The notes: generated by a model from the letters alone, not told the origin. Shown: positions 35,929-44,847, numbered from the stretch's first letter. The stretch is 64,000 nucleotides of DNA from Paenarthrobacter sp. A20 (GCF_024168825.1 NZ_JALJWH010000001.1:496001-560000), one strand, 5' to 3'. Translations and numbers: made by a program.

Positions 35929-36879
35929 TCAGGCGACGGAATCGGCCACTGCGGTGACCATGGCCTGGACGTTGTTCAGGCCATAGCCCACGAGGTACCA
36001 GCCGGCGGGATCCAGGTTGACGATCTTGTTGTTCTTGGCTGCGTTGGTGGACTTCACCAGCTCGTTGTCCAGGATGGGGTTGGCTGTGGAGCCTGCGGTG
36101 CCGATCGCGGTGTCGCGGTTGATGACGTAGAGGATGTCCGGGTTGGTTTCCTTGATGTATTCAAAGGAAACGGCCTCGCCGTGGGAACCCTCGGCTTTGA
36201 CGTCGGCAGCGGTGGGAACGCCCAGGACGTCGTGGATGATGCCGAAGCGGGAACCCGCACCGTACGCGGTGACTTCACCGCCTGAGGTGAGGACGATCAG
36301 GCCCTGGCCAGCCGTGGCGGCCTTGGTCTTGGTGTCCGCGACGGTCTTGTCCACCTCTGCGAGCTTGGAAGCGACTTCGTCTTCCTTCTTGAAGATCTTG
36401 CCGAGCTTCTCGGTCTGGGCCTTGAAGCTTTCCATGGGCTTGGCCGCATCAACGGAGAGGTCGATGGTGGGGGCAATCTTGCTCAGTTCCTCGTAGGCGC
36501 CGGCAGTGCGGCCGGAGACGATGATGAGGTCCGGAGCTGCGGAGCTGACGGCTTCGAAGTCCGGTTCCTTGAGCGAGCCGACCTTGGCGTACTTGGCCTC
36601 GGAGAACTTTTTGAGGGCCTCCGGGTAACTGGCCTCGGGAACACCGGTGGGCTCGACGCCGAGTGCGTTCATGGTGTCCAGGACGCCGAGGTCGAACGTG
36701 ACAACCTTCGCGGGGTTCACGGGAACGTTGGAGGTAGAGCCCTGGGCGTGCTCGATGGTGATGGTACTGGCCTCTTCCGGCTGCGAGGACGCCGTCGCGC
36801 CGCCTCCACACGCCGTGACGGTCAGCAAGGCAGCGCCTGCAGCCAGTGCCCCAATGTAGCTCGACAGCCTCTTTTTCAC
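35929..36879 (-). CDS. Siderophore-binding lipoprotein (YclQ-like)
   Basis: This 316-residue lipoprotein is the extracellular binding subunit of the iron transporter. The lipobox is LTVTAC with Cys24 after a typical signal. The periplasmic-binding-protein fold of class III (FecB) is shown by ITIEHAQGSTSNVPVNPAKV, VVTFDLGVLDTMNALGVEPT, FEAVSSAAPDLIIVSGRTAG and the C-terminal VNLDPAGWYLVGYGLNNVQA. It is most like YclQ, the Bacillus petrobactin receptor. It is the first gene of the operon, and a DtxR/IdeR box lies 63 bases before its start, so it should be induced by iron limitation. Confidence 0.93.
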   Translation of the reverse strand: MKKRLSSYIGALAAGAALLTVTACGGGATASSQPEEASTITIEHAQGSTSNVPVNPAKVVTFDLGVLDTMNALGVEPTGVPEASYPEALKKFSEAKYAKVGSLKEPDFEAVSSAAPDLIIVSGRTAGAYEELSKIAPTIDLSVDAAKPMESFKAQTEKLGKIFKKEDEVASKLAEVDKTVADTKTKAATAGQGLIVLTSGGEVTAYGAGSRFGIIHDVLGVPTAADVKAEGSHGEAVSFEYIKETNPDILYVINRDTAIGTAGSTANPILDNELVKSTNAAKNNKIVNLDPAGWYLVGYGLNNVQAMVTAVADSVA

Positions 36880-36941
36880 GCCAGTACTCCACTCACTAAT
36901 AAGTCATAGATGTGTTGCCTAATTGTTTTTGACTCTATTAG

Positions 36942-36960
36942 TAAGGTGAGGCTAACTTCA
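36942..36960. promoter_or_regulatory. DtxR/IdeR (DmdR) iron box
   Basis: The 19 bases TAAGGTGAGGCTAACTTCA match the consensus TWAGGTWAGSCTWACCTWA at 16 of 19 positions. The site lies 63-81 bases upstream of the siderophore-binding lipoprotein start, in a promoter position. The iron-dependent repressor of actinobacteria should bind it when iron is sufficient. Confidence 0.85.
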
Positions 36961-37073
36961 AAACCGAAAGGCCCTCCAATGGGCAAAAGTGAGCAAACTC
37001 ACTGGTTTTTCTCCTGCCGGAGACCAAAACCCTCCCCACCCCTGTCCACGCCCTGCTGCAACTCGACGCGAAA
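36961..37073. other. Noncoding stretch between the iron box and hairpin
   Basis: Part of a 322-bp gap between the siderophore lipoprotein start and the mtlD stop. I see no gene and no clear motif in these bases; the rest of the gap holds the iron box, a hairpin and a repeat array, listed separately. Confidence 0.5.
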
Positions 37074-37115
37074 AGGCCCGACGTCGGCGCTCGGGTGAGT
37101 GCCGACGTCGGGCCT
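37074..37115. terminator. Hairpin with GCCCGACGTCGG core, copy 2
   Basis: AGGCCCGACGTCGGC pairs with GCCGACGTCGGGCCT over a 12-base loop. It is 87 bases downstream of the mtlD stop (minus strand) and upstream of the iron operon promoter. The core is identical to the hairpin at 33051, so the two copies bracket the siderophore operon. Confidence 0.65.
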
Positions 37116-37126
37116 GTCTGGAGACA

Positions 37127-37208
37127 GTGAGAGACCGTCCGCCTGATCGAGCCGTTCCGTGAGAGAAGGTCAGCCTGAAGGGGGCAGAAGGTGAGAGAGG
37201 GTCAGGCC
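37127..37208. repeat. Three direct GTGAGAGA repeats at exact 32-base spacing
   Basis: GTGAGAGACCGTCCGCCT (37127), GTGAGAGAAGGTCAGCCT (37159) and GTGAGAGAGGGTCAGGCCT (37191) begin 32 bases apart. The 14-base spacers are unrelated. The last copy runs through the mtlD stop codon. A fourth similar word, GTGAGAGAGCGTGGGG, occurs at 60701 beside the IS element. Such words recur beyond chance, but their function is not known to me. Confidence 0.6.
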
Positions 37209-38350
37209 TCGGCCTTGCGGTCCTCCACGAGCTTTTGCAACGCCGGGAACAGCGGGTGCGCAGGCGTCAGTTCCGTGATGCGTTCGACGGCGGCAGCCGC
37301 GTCCAACTCCGACAGCATCCTTGCGAGCTCCACGGCTTCGTCATCGGCACCGTCGTCGAAACGAAGGGCTGCAGACATGGCCTCAAGCAGCGCTACCGGA
37401 GTGACGCCACGCTCGGCGAGCTCAGCCGCGGGGCCAACGAAGCGCTCGTGCCGGCCGAGCTTCCGCAAGGGCGCGCGGCCCACGCGGTTCACGGTGTCCG
37501 GCAGGTGCGGGTTGGTGAAGCGTGACAGGATCTTCTGCACATACGCTTCCTGTTCCGCCTCCACGAACCCGTGCTTGGCCACCAGAAGTTCCTTCGTTTC
37601 CTCCAGCACAGCCCGGACCTTCGCAGCCACGGACGGATCGGCCATGGCGTCGGAGATCTTCTCAAGACCGGCCTGGTAACCGAAGTATGCCGCCGAAGCA
37701 TGGCCCGTGTTCACCGTGAACAGCTTGCGCTCGATGTACGGGCCCAGCTCATCCACGAAGGTAGCCCCGGGAATGCTCGGCGCATTGTCGCCAAAAGGCG
37801 TGCGATCGATGACCCACTCATAGAAGGTCTCCACCGTGACGTCCAGGCCCTGGCCCGGCGCCTGGTTGGGGACAATGCGGTCCACTGCGGTGTTGGCAAA
37901 AACAGCGACGGCGTCCAGGTCGCCTGCCGAATCGTCCCACGCCGCACGGATCTCCGTGTGAAGGAGGTCCGTGGCGTTGATGGCGTTCTCGCATGCCATG
38001 ACCTGAAGAGGTGGCAGATCCACCGGTCGGGCAGCCAGCCCGCGGGCAATCACGGGCGCCACGAACTTCAGGATGTGCGGCCCCACGGCAGTGGTGACCA
38101 CGTCCGCCGTCGAGATTTCCTCAACAACAGCAGCTTCCTGCGAACCCGAGTTGAAGGCACGGAAACCGGTGACTGTCTTGACCGCCGGGTTCTCGCCTAC
38201 CTCGTGGACGTCGTAGCTGCTGGCCGAGGCGAGCTGGGTGATCAGCGCGTCCGCTACGTCCGCGAACACCACCTCATAGCCGGCTTCGTGGAGCAGCAGC
38301 CCCACGAAGCCCCGCCCGATGTTGCCTGCCCCAAAATGGACTGCCTTCAC
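37202..38350 (-). CDS. mtlD: Mannitol-1-phosphate 5-dehydrogenase
   Basis: This 382-residue NAD-dependent enzyme oxidises mannitol-1-phosphate to fructose-6-phosphate. The nucleotide-binding start [20 protein letters not shown] is diagnostic, and the region [20 protein letters not shown] plus [12 protein letters not shown] is the mannitol dehydrogenase family signature. [20 protein letters not shown] follows in the C-terminal domain. The start overlaps the mtlA end by one base. Together with mtlA it forms the mannitol uptake and entry pathway. Confidence 0.97.
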   Translation of the reverse strand: MKAVHFGAGNIGRGFVGLLLHEAGYEVVFADVADALITQLASASSYDVHEVGENPAVKTVTGFRAFNSGSQEAAVVEEISTADVVTTAVGPHILKFVAPVIARGLAARPVDLPPLQVMACENAINATDLLHTEIRAAWDDSAGDLDAVAVFANTAVDRIVPNQAPGQGLDVTVETFYEWVIDRTPFGDNAPSIPGATFVDELGPYIERKLFTVNTGHASAAYFGYQAGLEKISDAMADPSVAAKVRAVLEETKELLVAKHGFVEAEQEAYVQKILSRFTNPHLPDTVNRVGRAPLRKLGRHERFVGPAAELAERGVTPVALLEAMSAALRFDDGADDEAVELARMLSELDAAAAVERITELTPAHPLFPALQKLVEDRKAEA

Positions 38351-40383
38351 TATGCGTTGACCTTTCCGAACAGCTCCAGGACTTCGTCAACCGTGGTGGC
38401 TTCTTCCAGTTGGGCAACCTGCGCCTTGTTGGTGAAGATCTTGGCGATCGACGAGAGGATGTGGAGGTGTTCGTTGTTGATGCCGGCCACACCGACGACG
38501 AACTTCACTTGCTTGCCGCCCCAGTCGATGCCCTCGGGGTAGCGGATGATGGACACTGCCGAGTGGTTGATGTGTTCCTTGGCATCGTTGGTGCCGTGCG
38601 GGATCGCCAGGAAGCTGCCCATGTAGGTGGACACGGATTCCTCGCGCTCGTGCATGGCGTGAACGTAGCTGACATCAACGGCACCGCGGTCCAGCAGGAG
38701 TTTGCCGGCTTCGTCGATGGACGCATCACGGTCAGTGGCCGTGCCATTAAGGACCACGCTTTCGCGGAGCAGGACACCCTTACCCTCGACGGCGGCGGCC
38801 GGCTCGGCGGCATGTGCACCGTGGGTGGCGGCTGCTGTTGTGGCAGCTGCGGCGGGCTGGGCGTCTCCGGCGGGGGCCGCCGTCGCGCCTTCTTCGCTGT
38901 TGCTGCTCCGTACCAGTTCAACGATTTCGTCGTACCGCGGGCTGTTCATGAAGTTATCCACCGAGTAGTGCACGGCACTGGAGGTGCGTGGCTGGGCACG
39001 TTCGGTGAGGTCCTCGTGGGTGACGACAACGTCGTAGGTGTCGTTCAAGTTGGCGATGGCGGAGTTGGTGACCTTGACGTCCGGGAAGCCGGCCGCCTTG
39101 ATCTTGTTGCGCAGCACCGAGGCACCCATGGCACTGGAGCCCATGCCGGCGTCGCAGGCGAACACGATGTTCTGGACCGGCCGGGTCAGGACGGTTCCGC
39201 CCTGGTCACCGGCGCGATCGCCGACGAGTGCCGAAGAGACGGAGCTCTTCTTGCCCTTCATGGCTTCCATGCGCGAGGTGGCCTCGGTGAGGTCGTCCTC
39301 GCCCTTGTTCTTGGAGGTGCGCAGGATCAACGACGCAATGAGGAAGGAGACGGCGGTCGCCAGGATCACTGCGAGGATCACGCCAACGTAGCTGTCTCGC
39401 GACGTCTGGGCGATCACGGCAATGATGGAACCAGGCGCTGCAGGAGCAACCAAACCCGAGTTGGTGATGGCCAATGTTGCGATGCCCGTCATGCCGCCGC
39501 CGATAGCCGCGAGGATCAGGATGGGCTTCATCAGGACATATGGGAAGTAGATCTCGTGGATACCGCCGAGGAAGTGGATGATCGCCGCACCGGGAGCCGA
39601 CGCCTTGGCGGCACCACGGCCGAAGAACATGTAGGCCAGGAGGATGCCGAGGCCCGGGCCGGGGTTGGCTTCCAGGAGGAACAGGATGGACTTGCCCTGT
39701 TCCAGCGACTGCTGGATGCCCAAGGGGGTCAGCACGCCGTGGTTGATGGCGTTGTTGAGGAAGAGGACCTTGGCGGGCTCGATGAAGATGCTGGTCAGCG
39801 GCAGCAGGCCGTTGTTGACCAGGAACTGGACGACGTTTCCGGCGCCGGTACTGAAGGCCGAAACCAACGGGGAAATGCCGTAGAAGCCAAGCATGGCCAA
39901 CAGGGCGCCCCAGATGCCGGCGGAGAAGTTATTCACCAGCATCTCGAAGCCGGGGCGGATCTTGCCGTCCCACAGGCGGTCAAGCTGCTTCATGGTCCAG
40001 CCACCCAGCGGGCCCATGATCATGGCGCCAATGAACATCGGGATGCCCGCGCCGACGATCACGCCCATGGTGCCGATGGCTCCCACCACGCCACCACGGA
40101 CGTCATGGACCATCTTGCCGCCGGTGTAGCCGATCAGCAGCGGGAGCAGGTAGGTGATCATCGGGCCAACAAGGCCTATGTTGGGAACCCCCTCGGCATT
40201 GGTGCCGAAACCACCGAGCGCGGGAACTGGAATCCAGCCCTTCTCGATGAACAGCGCCGTAATCAGACCCCAGGCGATGAAGGCGCCAATGTTGGGCATG
40301 ATCATGCCGGAGAGGAATGTTCCGAACTTCTGGACACCAACGCGCACGCTGGTGCGGGGCTTCGCAACTGTCTCTGTTGCCAT
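38350..40383 (-). CDS. mtlA: PTS mannitol transporter EIICBA
   Basis: This 677-residue fused phosphotransferase permease imports and phosphorylates mannitol. Domains in order: membrane EIIC (about 15-355, with the [15 protein letters not shown] signature), EIIB (about 400-490, phospho-Cys410 in [14 protein letters not shown]), a Pro/Ala linker (500-535), and EIIA (about 537-677, phospho-His596 in [10 protein letters not shown]). All three catalytic parts look intact. The operon runs mtlA-mtlD; a TetR gene lies 66 bases upstream on the same strand. HPr and EI are encoded divergently a little upstream, so a complete mannitol phosphorelay is encoded here. Confidence 0.97.
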   Translation of the reverse strand: MATETVAKPRTSVRVGVQKFGTFLSGMIMPNIGAFIAWGLITALFIEKGWIPVPALGGFGTNAEGVPNIGLVGPMITYLLPLLIGYTGGKMVHDVRGGVVGAIGTMGVIVGAGIPMFIGAMIMGPLGGWTMKQLDRLWDGKIRPGFEMLVNNFSAGIWGALLAMLGFYGISPLVSAFSTGAGNVVQFLVNNGLLPLTSIFIEPAKVLFLNNAINHGVLTPLGIQQSLEQGKSILFLLEANPGPGLGILLAYMFFGRGAAKASAPGAAIIHFLGGIHEIYFPYVLMKPILILAAIGGGMTGIATLAITNSGLVAPAAPGSIIAVIAQTSRDSYVGVILAVILATAVSFLIASLILRTSKNKGEDDLTEATSRMEAMKGKKSSVSSALVGDRAGDQGGTVLTRPVQNIVFACDAGMGSSAMGASVLRNKIKAAGFPDVKVTNSAIANLNDTYDVVVTHEDLTERAQPRTSSAVHYSVDNFMNSPRYDEIVELVRSSNSEEGATAAPAGDAQPAAAATTAAATHGAHAAEPAAAVEGKGVLLRESVVLNGTATDRDASIDEAGKLLLDRGAVDVSYVHAMHEREESVSTYMGSFLAIPHGTNDAKEHINHSAVSIIRYPEGIDWGGKQVKFVVGVAGINNEHLHILSSIAKIFTNKAQVAQLEEATTVDEVLELFGKVNA

Positions 40384-40449
40384 GTGAATTCCTAACGTGT
40401 GTCCCGCGGCGGCGCGGGGTCAGTCGATATAGATCGAGAGAGAACAGCC

Positions 40450-41172
40450 TTAGGAGCTGCTGGAAATGCGGTGAAGCCATTCGAGGAAGAGCTTCAGTTC
40501 AGAGCTGGAAAGTTGGTCCGAATGCGAGGCCTGCAGTGCCGCATTCAGGGCGATTGCCGCAACAACTACCGAGGACTTACCGGAGTCGTCGGCTGCGGCG
40601 CCACGGGCGGTTTCCGTGGAGACGGCAAAAATCATGGAATCCCGGGTCATCGTTGAGAGCTCGAGGTTCCGTTCTTCCACCGGTTCGGCGATCAACATGA
40701 GCGTTACGCCCACATTGGCCGCCAGAATGCTGCGTGCCGCTTCGCGGGGCGGCACGTTGATCTGACCGGCAATGGCGGCCTTGTTCAGCATTTCTTCCAG
40801 GAGCGCTTCAGCATCGGCCACGATTGCTGGGCGGCTTTCCGGCCTGATGTTGCCGAACATGACCAGATAAAGATGGGGTTGGGTCAGGCCGAACTGGACG
40901 TGGTTATCCCACATCCGCCGGACGTCTTCCAAAGGCTCCCCGGACGGTGCAAAATCCCGCTCTCCCGCCACGTACTCTTCGAAACCGGCTGAAACAACGG
41001 CGTCGAACAGTCCTTCTTTGTCACCAAAGTGGTGGTAAAGCGTGGGCGCCGTGACCCCGGCAAGCTTGGTGATCTGGCGCGTTGAGACCGCTGACCCCTC
41101 CGAATTCGCCAGCAATTCGGCAGCTGCGCGAAGCAACCGAATTTTGGGCGGAAGCTGGTCATCGAAACTCAT
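40450..41172 (-). CDS. TetR-family regulator of the mannitol/PTS locus
   Basis: This 240-residue TetR-type regulator has the HTH STRQITKLAGVTAPTLYHHF, then GDKEGLFDAVVSAGFEEYVA, and a C-terminal WHG-like ligand domain. It is transcribed toward mtlA and divergently from ptsI. The intergenic palindrome TATAGC-GTT-GCTATA lies between its start and ptsI. This arrangement suggests it represses its own gene, ptsI-ptsH and possibly mtlA-mtlD. A TetR controlling a PTS is less usual than MtlR-type activators. Confidence 0.9.
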   Translation of the reverse strand: MSFDDQLPPKIRLLRAAAELLANSEGSAVSTRQITKLAGVTAPTLYHHFGDKEGLFDAVVSAGFEEYVAGERDFAPSGEPLEDVRRMWDNHVQFGLTQPHLYLVMFGNIRPESRPAIVADAEALLEEMLNKAAIAGQINVPPREAARSILAANVGVTLMLIAEPVEERNLELSTMTRDSMIFAVSTETARGAAADDSGKSSVVVAAIALNAALQASHSDQLSSSELKLFLEWLHRISSSS

Positions 41173-41190
41173 AACCGCTACCCTAGCACC

Positions 41191-41205
41191 TATAGCGTTG
41201 CTATA
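41191..41205. promoter_or_regulatory. TetR-type operator TATAGC-N3-GCTATA
   Basis: This 15-base interrupted palindrome lies 19 bases upstream of the TetR start and 96 bases upstream of the ptsI start. It fits a TetR dimer, and is the only such repeat in the divergent gap. Binding is inferred. Confidence 0.65.
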
Positions 41206-41301
41206 TGAAGTGGCTCACAAAGGAATTTTGTAGGCTAGTTTTCGAGGCTCCCGGTGCCGTCGCCGGCGGGCCTGAACCAACAAGCAGGAACAGAGGATTC
41301 A

Positions 41302-43002
41302 GTGCAGAATTTCCAAGGAGTAGGGGTAAGCCCTGGCCGCATCATTGGTTCCGTCCGCCAGATGCCCAAGCCGGTGAGTGAGCCGCCGTCGGGAGAGCGT
41401 TTGGCTGCGGACGTGAGTCCGGAAGACGCCGTCGCGGGCTTGAAAGCGGCTGCGCAGGCGGTCCATGACGAGCTCAAGGGACGTGCGGACAGTGCTTCCG
41501 GCGACGGCAAGGCCGTCCTTGAAGCCACTGCGCTGATGGCCAAGGACACCATGCTCCTGAAGTCGGCAGCCAAGCTGATCAACGGCGGGTCCTCAGCCGA
41601 GAGGGCCATTTGGGAAGCGGGTGCTTCCGTGTCTGAAATGCTGCACAACCTGGGCGGCTACATGGCCGAGCGCGCCACCGATGTCCTGGATGTCCGCGCC
41701 CGCATTGTTGCCGAACTCCGCGGGGTCCCGGCTCCTGGCATCCCCGCCTCGGAGACGCCTTTCATCCTGGTCGCGGAAGACCTGGCCCCGGCCGACACTG
41801 CAACGCTGAATCCCGCTGTAGTGCTGGCACTGGTGACCTCCGGCGGCGGACCACAGTCCCACACCGCGATCATTGCCCGCTCCCTCGGCCTGCCTGCGGT
41901 TGTTGCCGCGCACGGGGTTGACTCCGTGGCCGACGGTTCCGAGGTGTACGTCGACGGCGCGGCCGGCTACGTTGCCGTTTCGCCCACCGATGAGCAGCGC
42001 ACTGCTGCGACGGCCTGGGCGGAAACCTCCGCCACCCTCGCCGAATTCGACGGAAGCGGCACGACGGCGGACGGCCACTTGGTGCCGCTGCTCGCCAACG
42101 TCGGCGGAGCCAAGGACGCGGTGGCAGCCGCAGGCCTCGGCGCCCAAGGTGTTGGCCTGTTCCGCACCGAGTTCTGCTTCCTGGAGCGTGACACCGAGCC
42201 CTCCGTGGACGAGCAAGCCGCGGCCTACAAGGCCGTGTTCGACGCGTTCCCGGGCAAGAAGGTTGTCCTCCGCACCCTGGATGCAGGCGCGGACAAGCCC
42301 CTGCCCTTCCTCACGGATGCCACCGAGCCCAATCCTGCGCTGGGTGTCCGCGGCTACCGCACCGACTTCACCACACCGGGTGTCCTGGAGCGCCAGCTCG
42401 AAGCCATTGCCCGGGCAGCCTCCGGGTCCGAAGCCGATGTGTGGGTCATGGCGCCCATGATTTCCACGGCCGCCGAAGCCGGACGTTTCGCCTCGTTGTG
42501 CGCCGCCGCTGGAATCCAGACGCCCGGCGTCATGGTGGAAGTCCCCTCCGCGGCACTGACCGCAGCCACCGTACTGCGGGAGGTGGGCTTTGCTTCCCTT
42601 GGCACCAACGACCTCACCCAGTACGCCATGGCCGCCGACCGCCAGCTCGGCCCCCTCGCCGAGCTCAACACCCCGTGGCAGCCCGCCGTGCTCCGTCTCG
42701 TCCAACTAACAGTGGAAGGCGCCGCGCAGGAAGGCGCCGGCCGCGAAGGCGATCCCAAGCCGGTGGGCGTCTGTGGTGAGGCAGCCGCGGACCCGGCCCT
42801 CGCCGTCGTCCTTACCGGGCTGGGCGTCACCACACTGTCCATGACCGCCCGCTCGTTGGCCGCCGTCGGGACGGTGTTGAAGACCGTCACCCTGGAGCAG
42901 GCGCAGGAACTCGCGCGGCTTGCTCTGTCCGCGCCGAGTGCCCTTGAGGCCCGGGACTGGGTCCGCGCCAAACTCCCCGTGCTCGAAGAACTCGGCCTCT
43001 AA
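41302..43002 (+). CDS. ptsI: PTS enzyme I (phosphoenolpyruvate-protein phosphotransferase)
   Basis: This 566-residue cytosolic enzyme transfers phosphate from PEP to HPr. The phospho-His is His187 in GGGPQSHTAIIARSLGLPAV. The PEP-binding barrel shows GVGLFRTEFCFLERD, the GADKPLPFL stretch and GTNDLTQYAMAADR. GTG 41302 (VQNFQGVGVSPGR) is chosen because enzyme I proteins begin at this point and AGAGG lies six bases upstream; the open frame to 41254 adds an atypical leader. ptsH follows after 29 bases. EI and HPr are general components that would serve every PTS in the cell. Confidence 0.96.
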   Translation: MQNFQGVGVSPGRIIGSVRQMPKPVSEPPSGERLAADVSPEDAVAGLKAAAQAVHDELKGRADSASGDGKAVLEATALMAKDTMLLKSAAKLINGGSSAERAIWEAGASVSEMLHNLGGYMAERATDVLDVRARIVAELRGVPAPGIPASETPFILVAEDLAPADTATLNPAVVLALVTSGGGPQSHTAIIARSLGLPAVVAAHGVDSVADGSEVYVDGAAGYVAVSPTDEQRTAATAWAETSATLAEFDGSGTTADGHLVPLLANVGGAKDAVAAAGLGAQGVGLFRTEFCFLERDTEPSVDEQAAAYKAVFDAFPGKKVVLRTLDAGADKPLPFLTDATEPNPALGVRGYRTDFTTPGVLERQLEAIARAASGSEADVWVMAPMISTAAEAGRFASLCAAAGIQTPGVMVEVPSAALTAATVLREVGFASLGTNDLTQYAMAADRQLGPLAELNTPWQPAVLRLVQLTVEGAAQEGAGREGDPKPVGVCGEAAADPALAVVLTGLGVTTLSMTARSLAAVGTVLKTVTLEQAQELARLALSAPSALEARDWVRAKLPVLEELGL

Positions 43003-43031
43003 TTCTCGTTTCCGACCTTTAGGAGAACACC

Positions 43032-43310
43032 ATGCCCGAACGCACAGCCACCATCGCCAGCCGCTCCGGCCTGCACGCTCGCCCCGCCGCCTTGTTCGCC
43101 GAGGCCGCCGGCGAGCAACCAGTGGAGGTCACCATTGCCATGCAGGGCGAACCCGCCGACGACGCGCTCGACGCCGCCAGCATCCTTTCGCTTATGACGC
43201 TCGGCGCCGCGAAGGGCGACGTCGTGGTGCTGCGGGCTGAGGGCGACGGCGCCGACGCTGCTCTGGACGCACTGGTGAAGCTGCTGGAGACGGACCTGGA
43301 CGCGGAGTAG
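43032..43310 (+). CDS. ptsH: PTS phosphocarrier protein HPr
   Basis: This is a 92-residue phosphocarrier. Phospho-His15 lies in RSGLHARPAALF. The central SILSLMTLGAAKGDVVVLRA corresponds to the HPr regulatory helix, where the Ser46-equivalent would sit. It accepts phosphate from enzyme I, encoded immediately upstream, and passes it to EIIA of MtlA. AGGAGA precedes the ATG by six bases. A slightly longer C-terminus than usual is seen. Confidence 0.97.
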   Translation: MPERTATIASRSGLHARPAALFAEAAGEQPVEVTIAMQGEPADDALDAASILSLMTLGAAKGDVVVLRAEGDGADAALDALVKLLETDLDAE

Positions 43311-43339
43311 CTCTCGCTGGGCTGGTGTAGGTTCGGGCT

Positions 43340-44041
43340 ATGAACGAGCGCGCGATCCCCATCCTGCCGTGCCGGTACCTCGACGACATCGTGCCGTTCT
43401 ACGAGGCCCTGGGCTTCAAAGTGACCTTCCGGCAGGCGCGGCCAAACCCCTACGTGTGCTTCAACCGGGGTGGGATCGACCTGCACTTCTTCGGCCTGGA
43501 GGCGTTCGAGCCGGAGAACTCGATGGGCACCGCCATCCTGCTGGTCGAGGATACGGGTGTGCTGTTCGACGAATTCGCAACCGGACTTCGTGCTGCTTTC
43601 GGCAAGTTGCCCATTGCCGGGATTCCGCGGATCACCCGCCCCCGCCGCAAGCAGGGAACGACAGCTGGGTTCACCGTGGTGGATCCGGGCGGGAACTGGC
43701 TACGGATCAGCGCCTTGGGTGAAACCGAGGATGATGGCTCCGGCTCGGAAAGCCGTCTGGAAAGAGTGCTGATGAGCGCTACCCGGCAAGGCGACTCCCA
43801 TGGGGACGAAGCCCGGGCTATCTCGGTGATCGAGGCGGGGCTTTTGCGCCACGGGGAAGCAACGGACGCCGAGAAGCTGCCCCTGCTGGTGTACCTCGCT
43901 GAGCTGCACCACCGCACCGGCGACCCCGGGCTCGCCGCTTCAGTGCTGGATAGCGTGGATGCCCTCACCCTGACCTCCGGGGAACGGGAAGCGTTGGCCG
44001 CAGAGCTGGCCAATGCCGCCGAACTCCGGGCGTCGTTGTAG
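43340..44041 (+). CDS. VOC-fold (glyoxalase/bleomycin resistance) protein with C-terminal extension
   Basis: This is a 233-residue protein. The first ~130 residues have the vicinal-oxygen-chelate fold: PILPCRYLDDIVPFYEALGF, VCFNRGGIDLHFFG and TTAGFTVVDPGGNWLRIS. The pattern resembles bleomycin-resistance-type proteins, which bind rather than degrade their ligand. The C-terminal ~100 residues are helical (ERVLMSATRQGDSHGDEARA) and unlike VOC domains; they resemble helical repeats, and I do not recognise the family. The gene is 29 bases downstream of ptsH but probably unrelated. Confidence 0.8.
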   Translation: MNERAIPILPCRYLDDIVPFYEALGFKVTFRQARPNPYVCFNRGGIDLHFFGLEAFEPENSMGTAILLVEDTGVLFDEFATGLRAAFGKLPIAGIPRITRPRRKQGTTAGFTVVDPGGNWLRISALGETEDDGSGSESRLERVLMSATRQGDSHGDEARAISVIEAGLLRHGEATDAEKLPLLVYLAELHHRTGDPGLAASVLDSVDALTLTSGEREALAAELANAAELRASL

Positions 44042-44092
44042 TTGGGCCGCAACGAACGCCGGTCCGCGGCAGGCTCGCGCTAGGCTTCTGCC

Positions 44093-44512
44093 ATGGCATT
44101 GATAGCTCCCCGCGTCACAGCAGGCCTCCCCGCCGATGACGCCCGGAATCTGGCACGCTCGTTGGCGGACAGCAACGACATCACCGTGTTTGTGGACGGC
44201 ACCGTCCATCGCCTGCCCGATCAGGCGAGGGACGCCGTCGTCGACCTCCTTGAGAGGCTGGGCCGGGGCGAAACGGTGACGGTCAGCAGCGTGGAAGAAA
44301 TGCTCACCACCTCGCAGGCAGCGGAGCTCGCGGGCATTTCGCACACGTACTTGCGCAATATGACCGACCGCGGCGAAATCCCCGTGGAGTACCGCGGCAC
44401 GCATCGTCGGATCCGGCAGGCTGCGATCATGGCGTGGCTGGAAACGCAGAAGAAGAACCAGGCTGAAGCGGGCGCGGTCCAGACCACCGAAAATGACTTA
44501 AGCGCCGGCTAA
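44093..44512 (+). CDS. Excisionase-type helix-turn-helix protein
   Basis: This 139-residue protein has an excisionase/MerR-like HTH in the C-terminal half: LTTSQAAELAGISHTYLRNM, then TDRGEIPVEYRGTHRRIRQA. The N-terminal 70 residues are helical and resemble antitoxins of PIN-type pairs (DGTVHRLPDQARDAVVDLLE). No PIN toxin follows, so it may be an orphan antitoxin or a plain regulator. It is not evidence of a prophage, because no integrase lies nearby. Confidence 0.75.
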   Translation: MALIAPRVTAGLPADDARNLARSLADSNDITVFVDGTVHRLPDQARDAVVDLLERLGRGETVTVSSVEEMLTTSQAAELAGISHTYLRNMTDRGEIPVEYRGTHRRIRQAAIMAWLETQKKNQAEAGAVQTTENDLSAG

Positions 44513-44592
44513 AAGTGTCGGAGTGATAAGGATCAAGCAACGATCCCACGCAACGGGCCAGCACCCCTTAAGGCCGGGGTTACGCTTGATCG

Positions 44593-44844
44593 GTGGGCAA
44601 TTTCAAAGGGTGGCATATCGTGGCCGGGTTGGCCGCCATGGCCCTTGCCGCACCCTTGGGCTCTGCCATGGGATTGAACTTCGTGGCAACATTCATGTTC
44701 GCGTGCACAGTGTTCGTGGCCGTGGCCATGTGGACGGAATCGAGAATCGCACGACGCCGGGACGCGGCTGAGGCGGCCGCGGCGCCTGAGGCTTCACGTC
44801 CTGCAGTCGACCCCACTGAATCGGACGACGCGAACAGGGAATAG
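44593..44844 (+). CDS. Small membrane protein, unknown
   Basis: This is an 83-residue protein with two hydrophobic segments (GWHIVAGLAAMALAAPLGSA and FVATFMFACTVFVAVAMW), followed by an Arg-rich, then Ala/Glu-rich tail. I do not recognise a family. The GTG start at 44593 gives the first helix its whole length. It lies three bases upstream of another small membrane protein, so they are probably one transcript. Confidence 0.6.
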   Translation: MGNFKGWHIVAGLAAMALAAPLGSAMGLNFVATFMFACTVFVAVAMWTESRIARRRDAAEAAAAPEASRPAVDPTESDDANRE

Positions 44845-44847
44845 CCT

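Noticed and set aside
37127..37208. Possible small CRISPR array
   Set aside because: The repeats are imperfect, only 18 bases long with 14-base spacers, there are only three, and no cas gene is present.
38410..40395. A 661-codon open frame on the plus strand opposite mtlA
   Set aside because: It is antisense to a complete, well-recognised EIICBA gene, has Gly/Asp/His-rich composition typical of reverse-strand reading in high-GC DNA, and shows no domain.
41593..42705. A 370-codon minus-strand frame inside ptsI
   Set aside because: It is a shadow of the enzyme I gene, whose motifs are intact on the other strand.
44093..44512. Excisionase-like protein as a sign of a prophage
   Set aside because: No integrase, attachment site or phage gene lies near it; the HTH type is common in chromosomal antitoxins and regulators.
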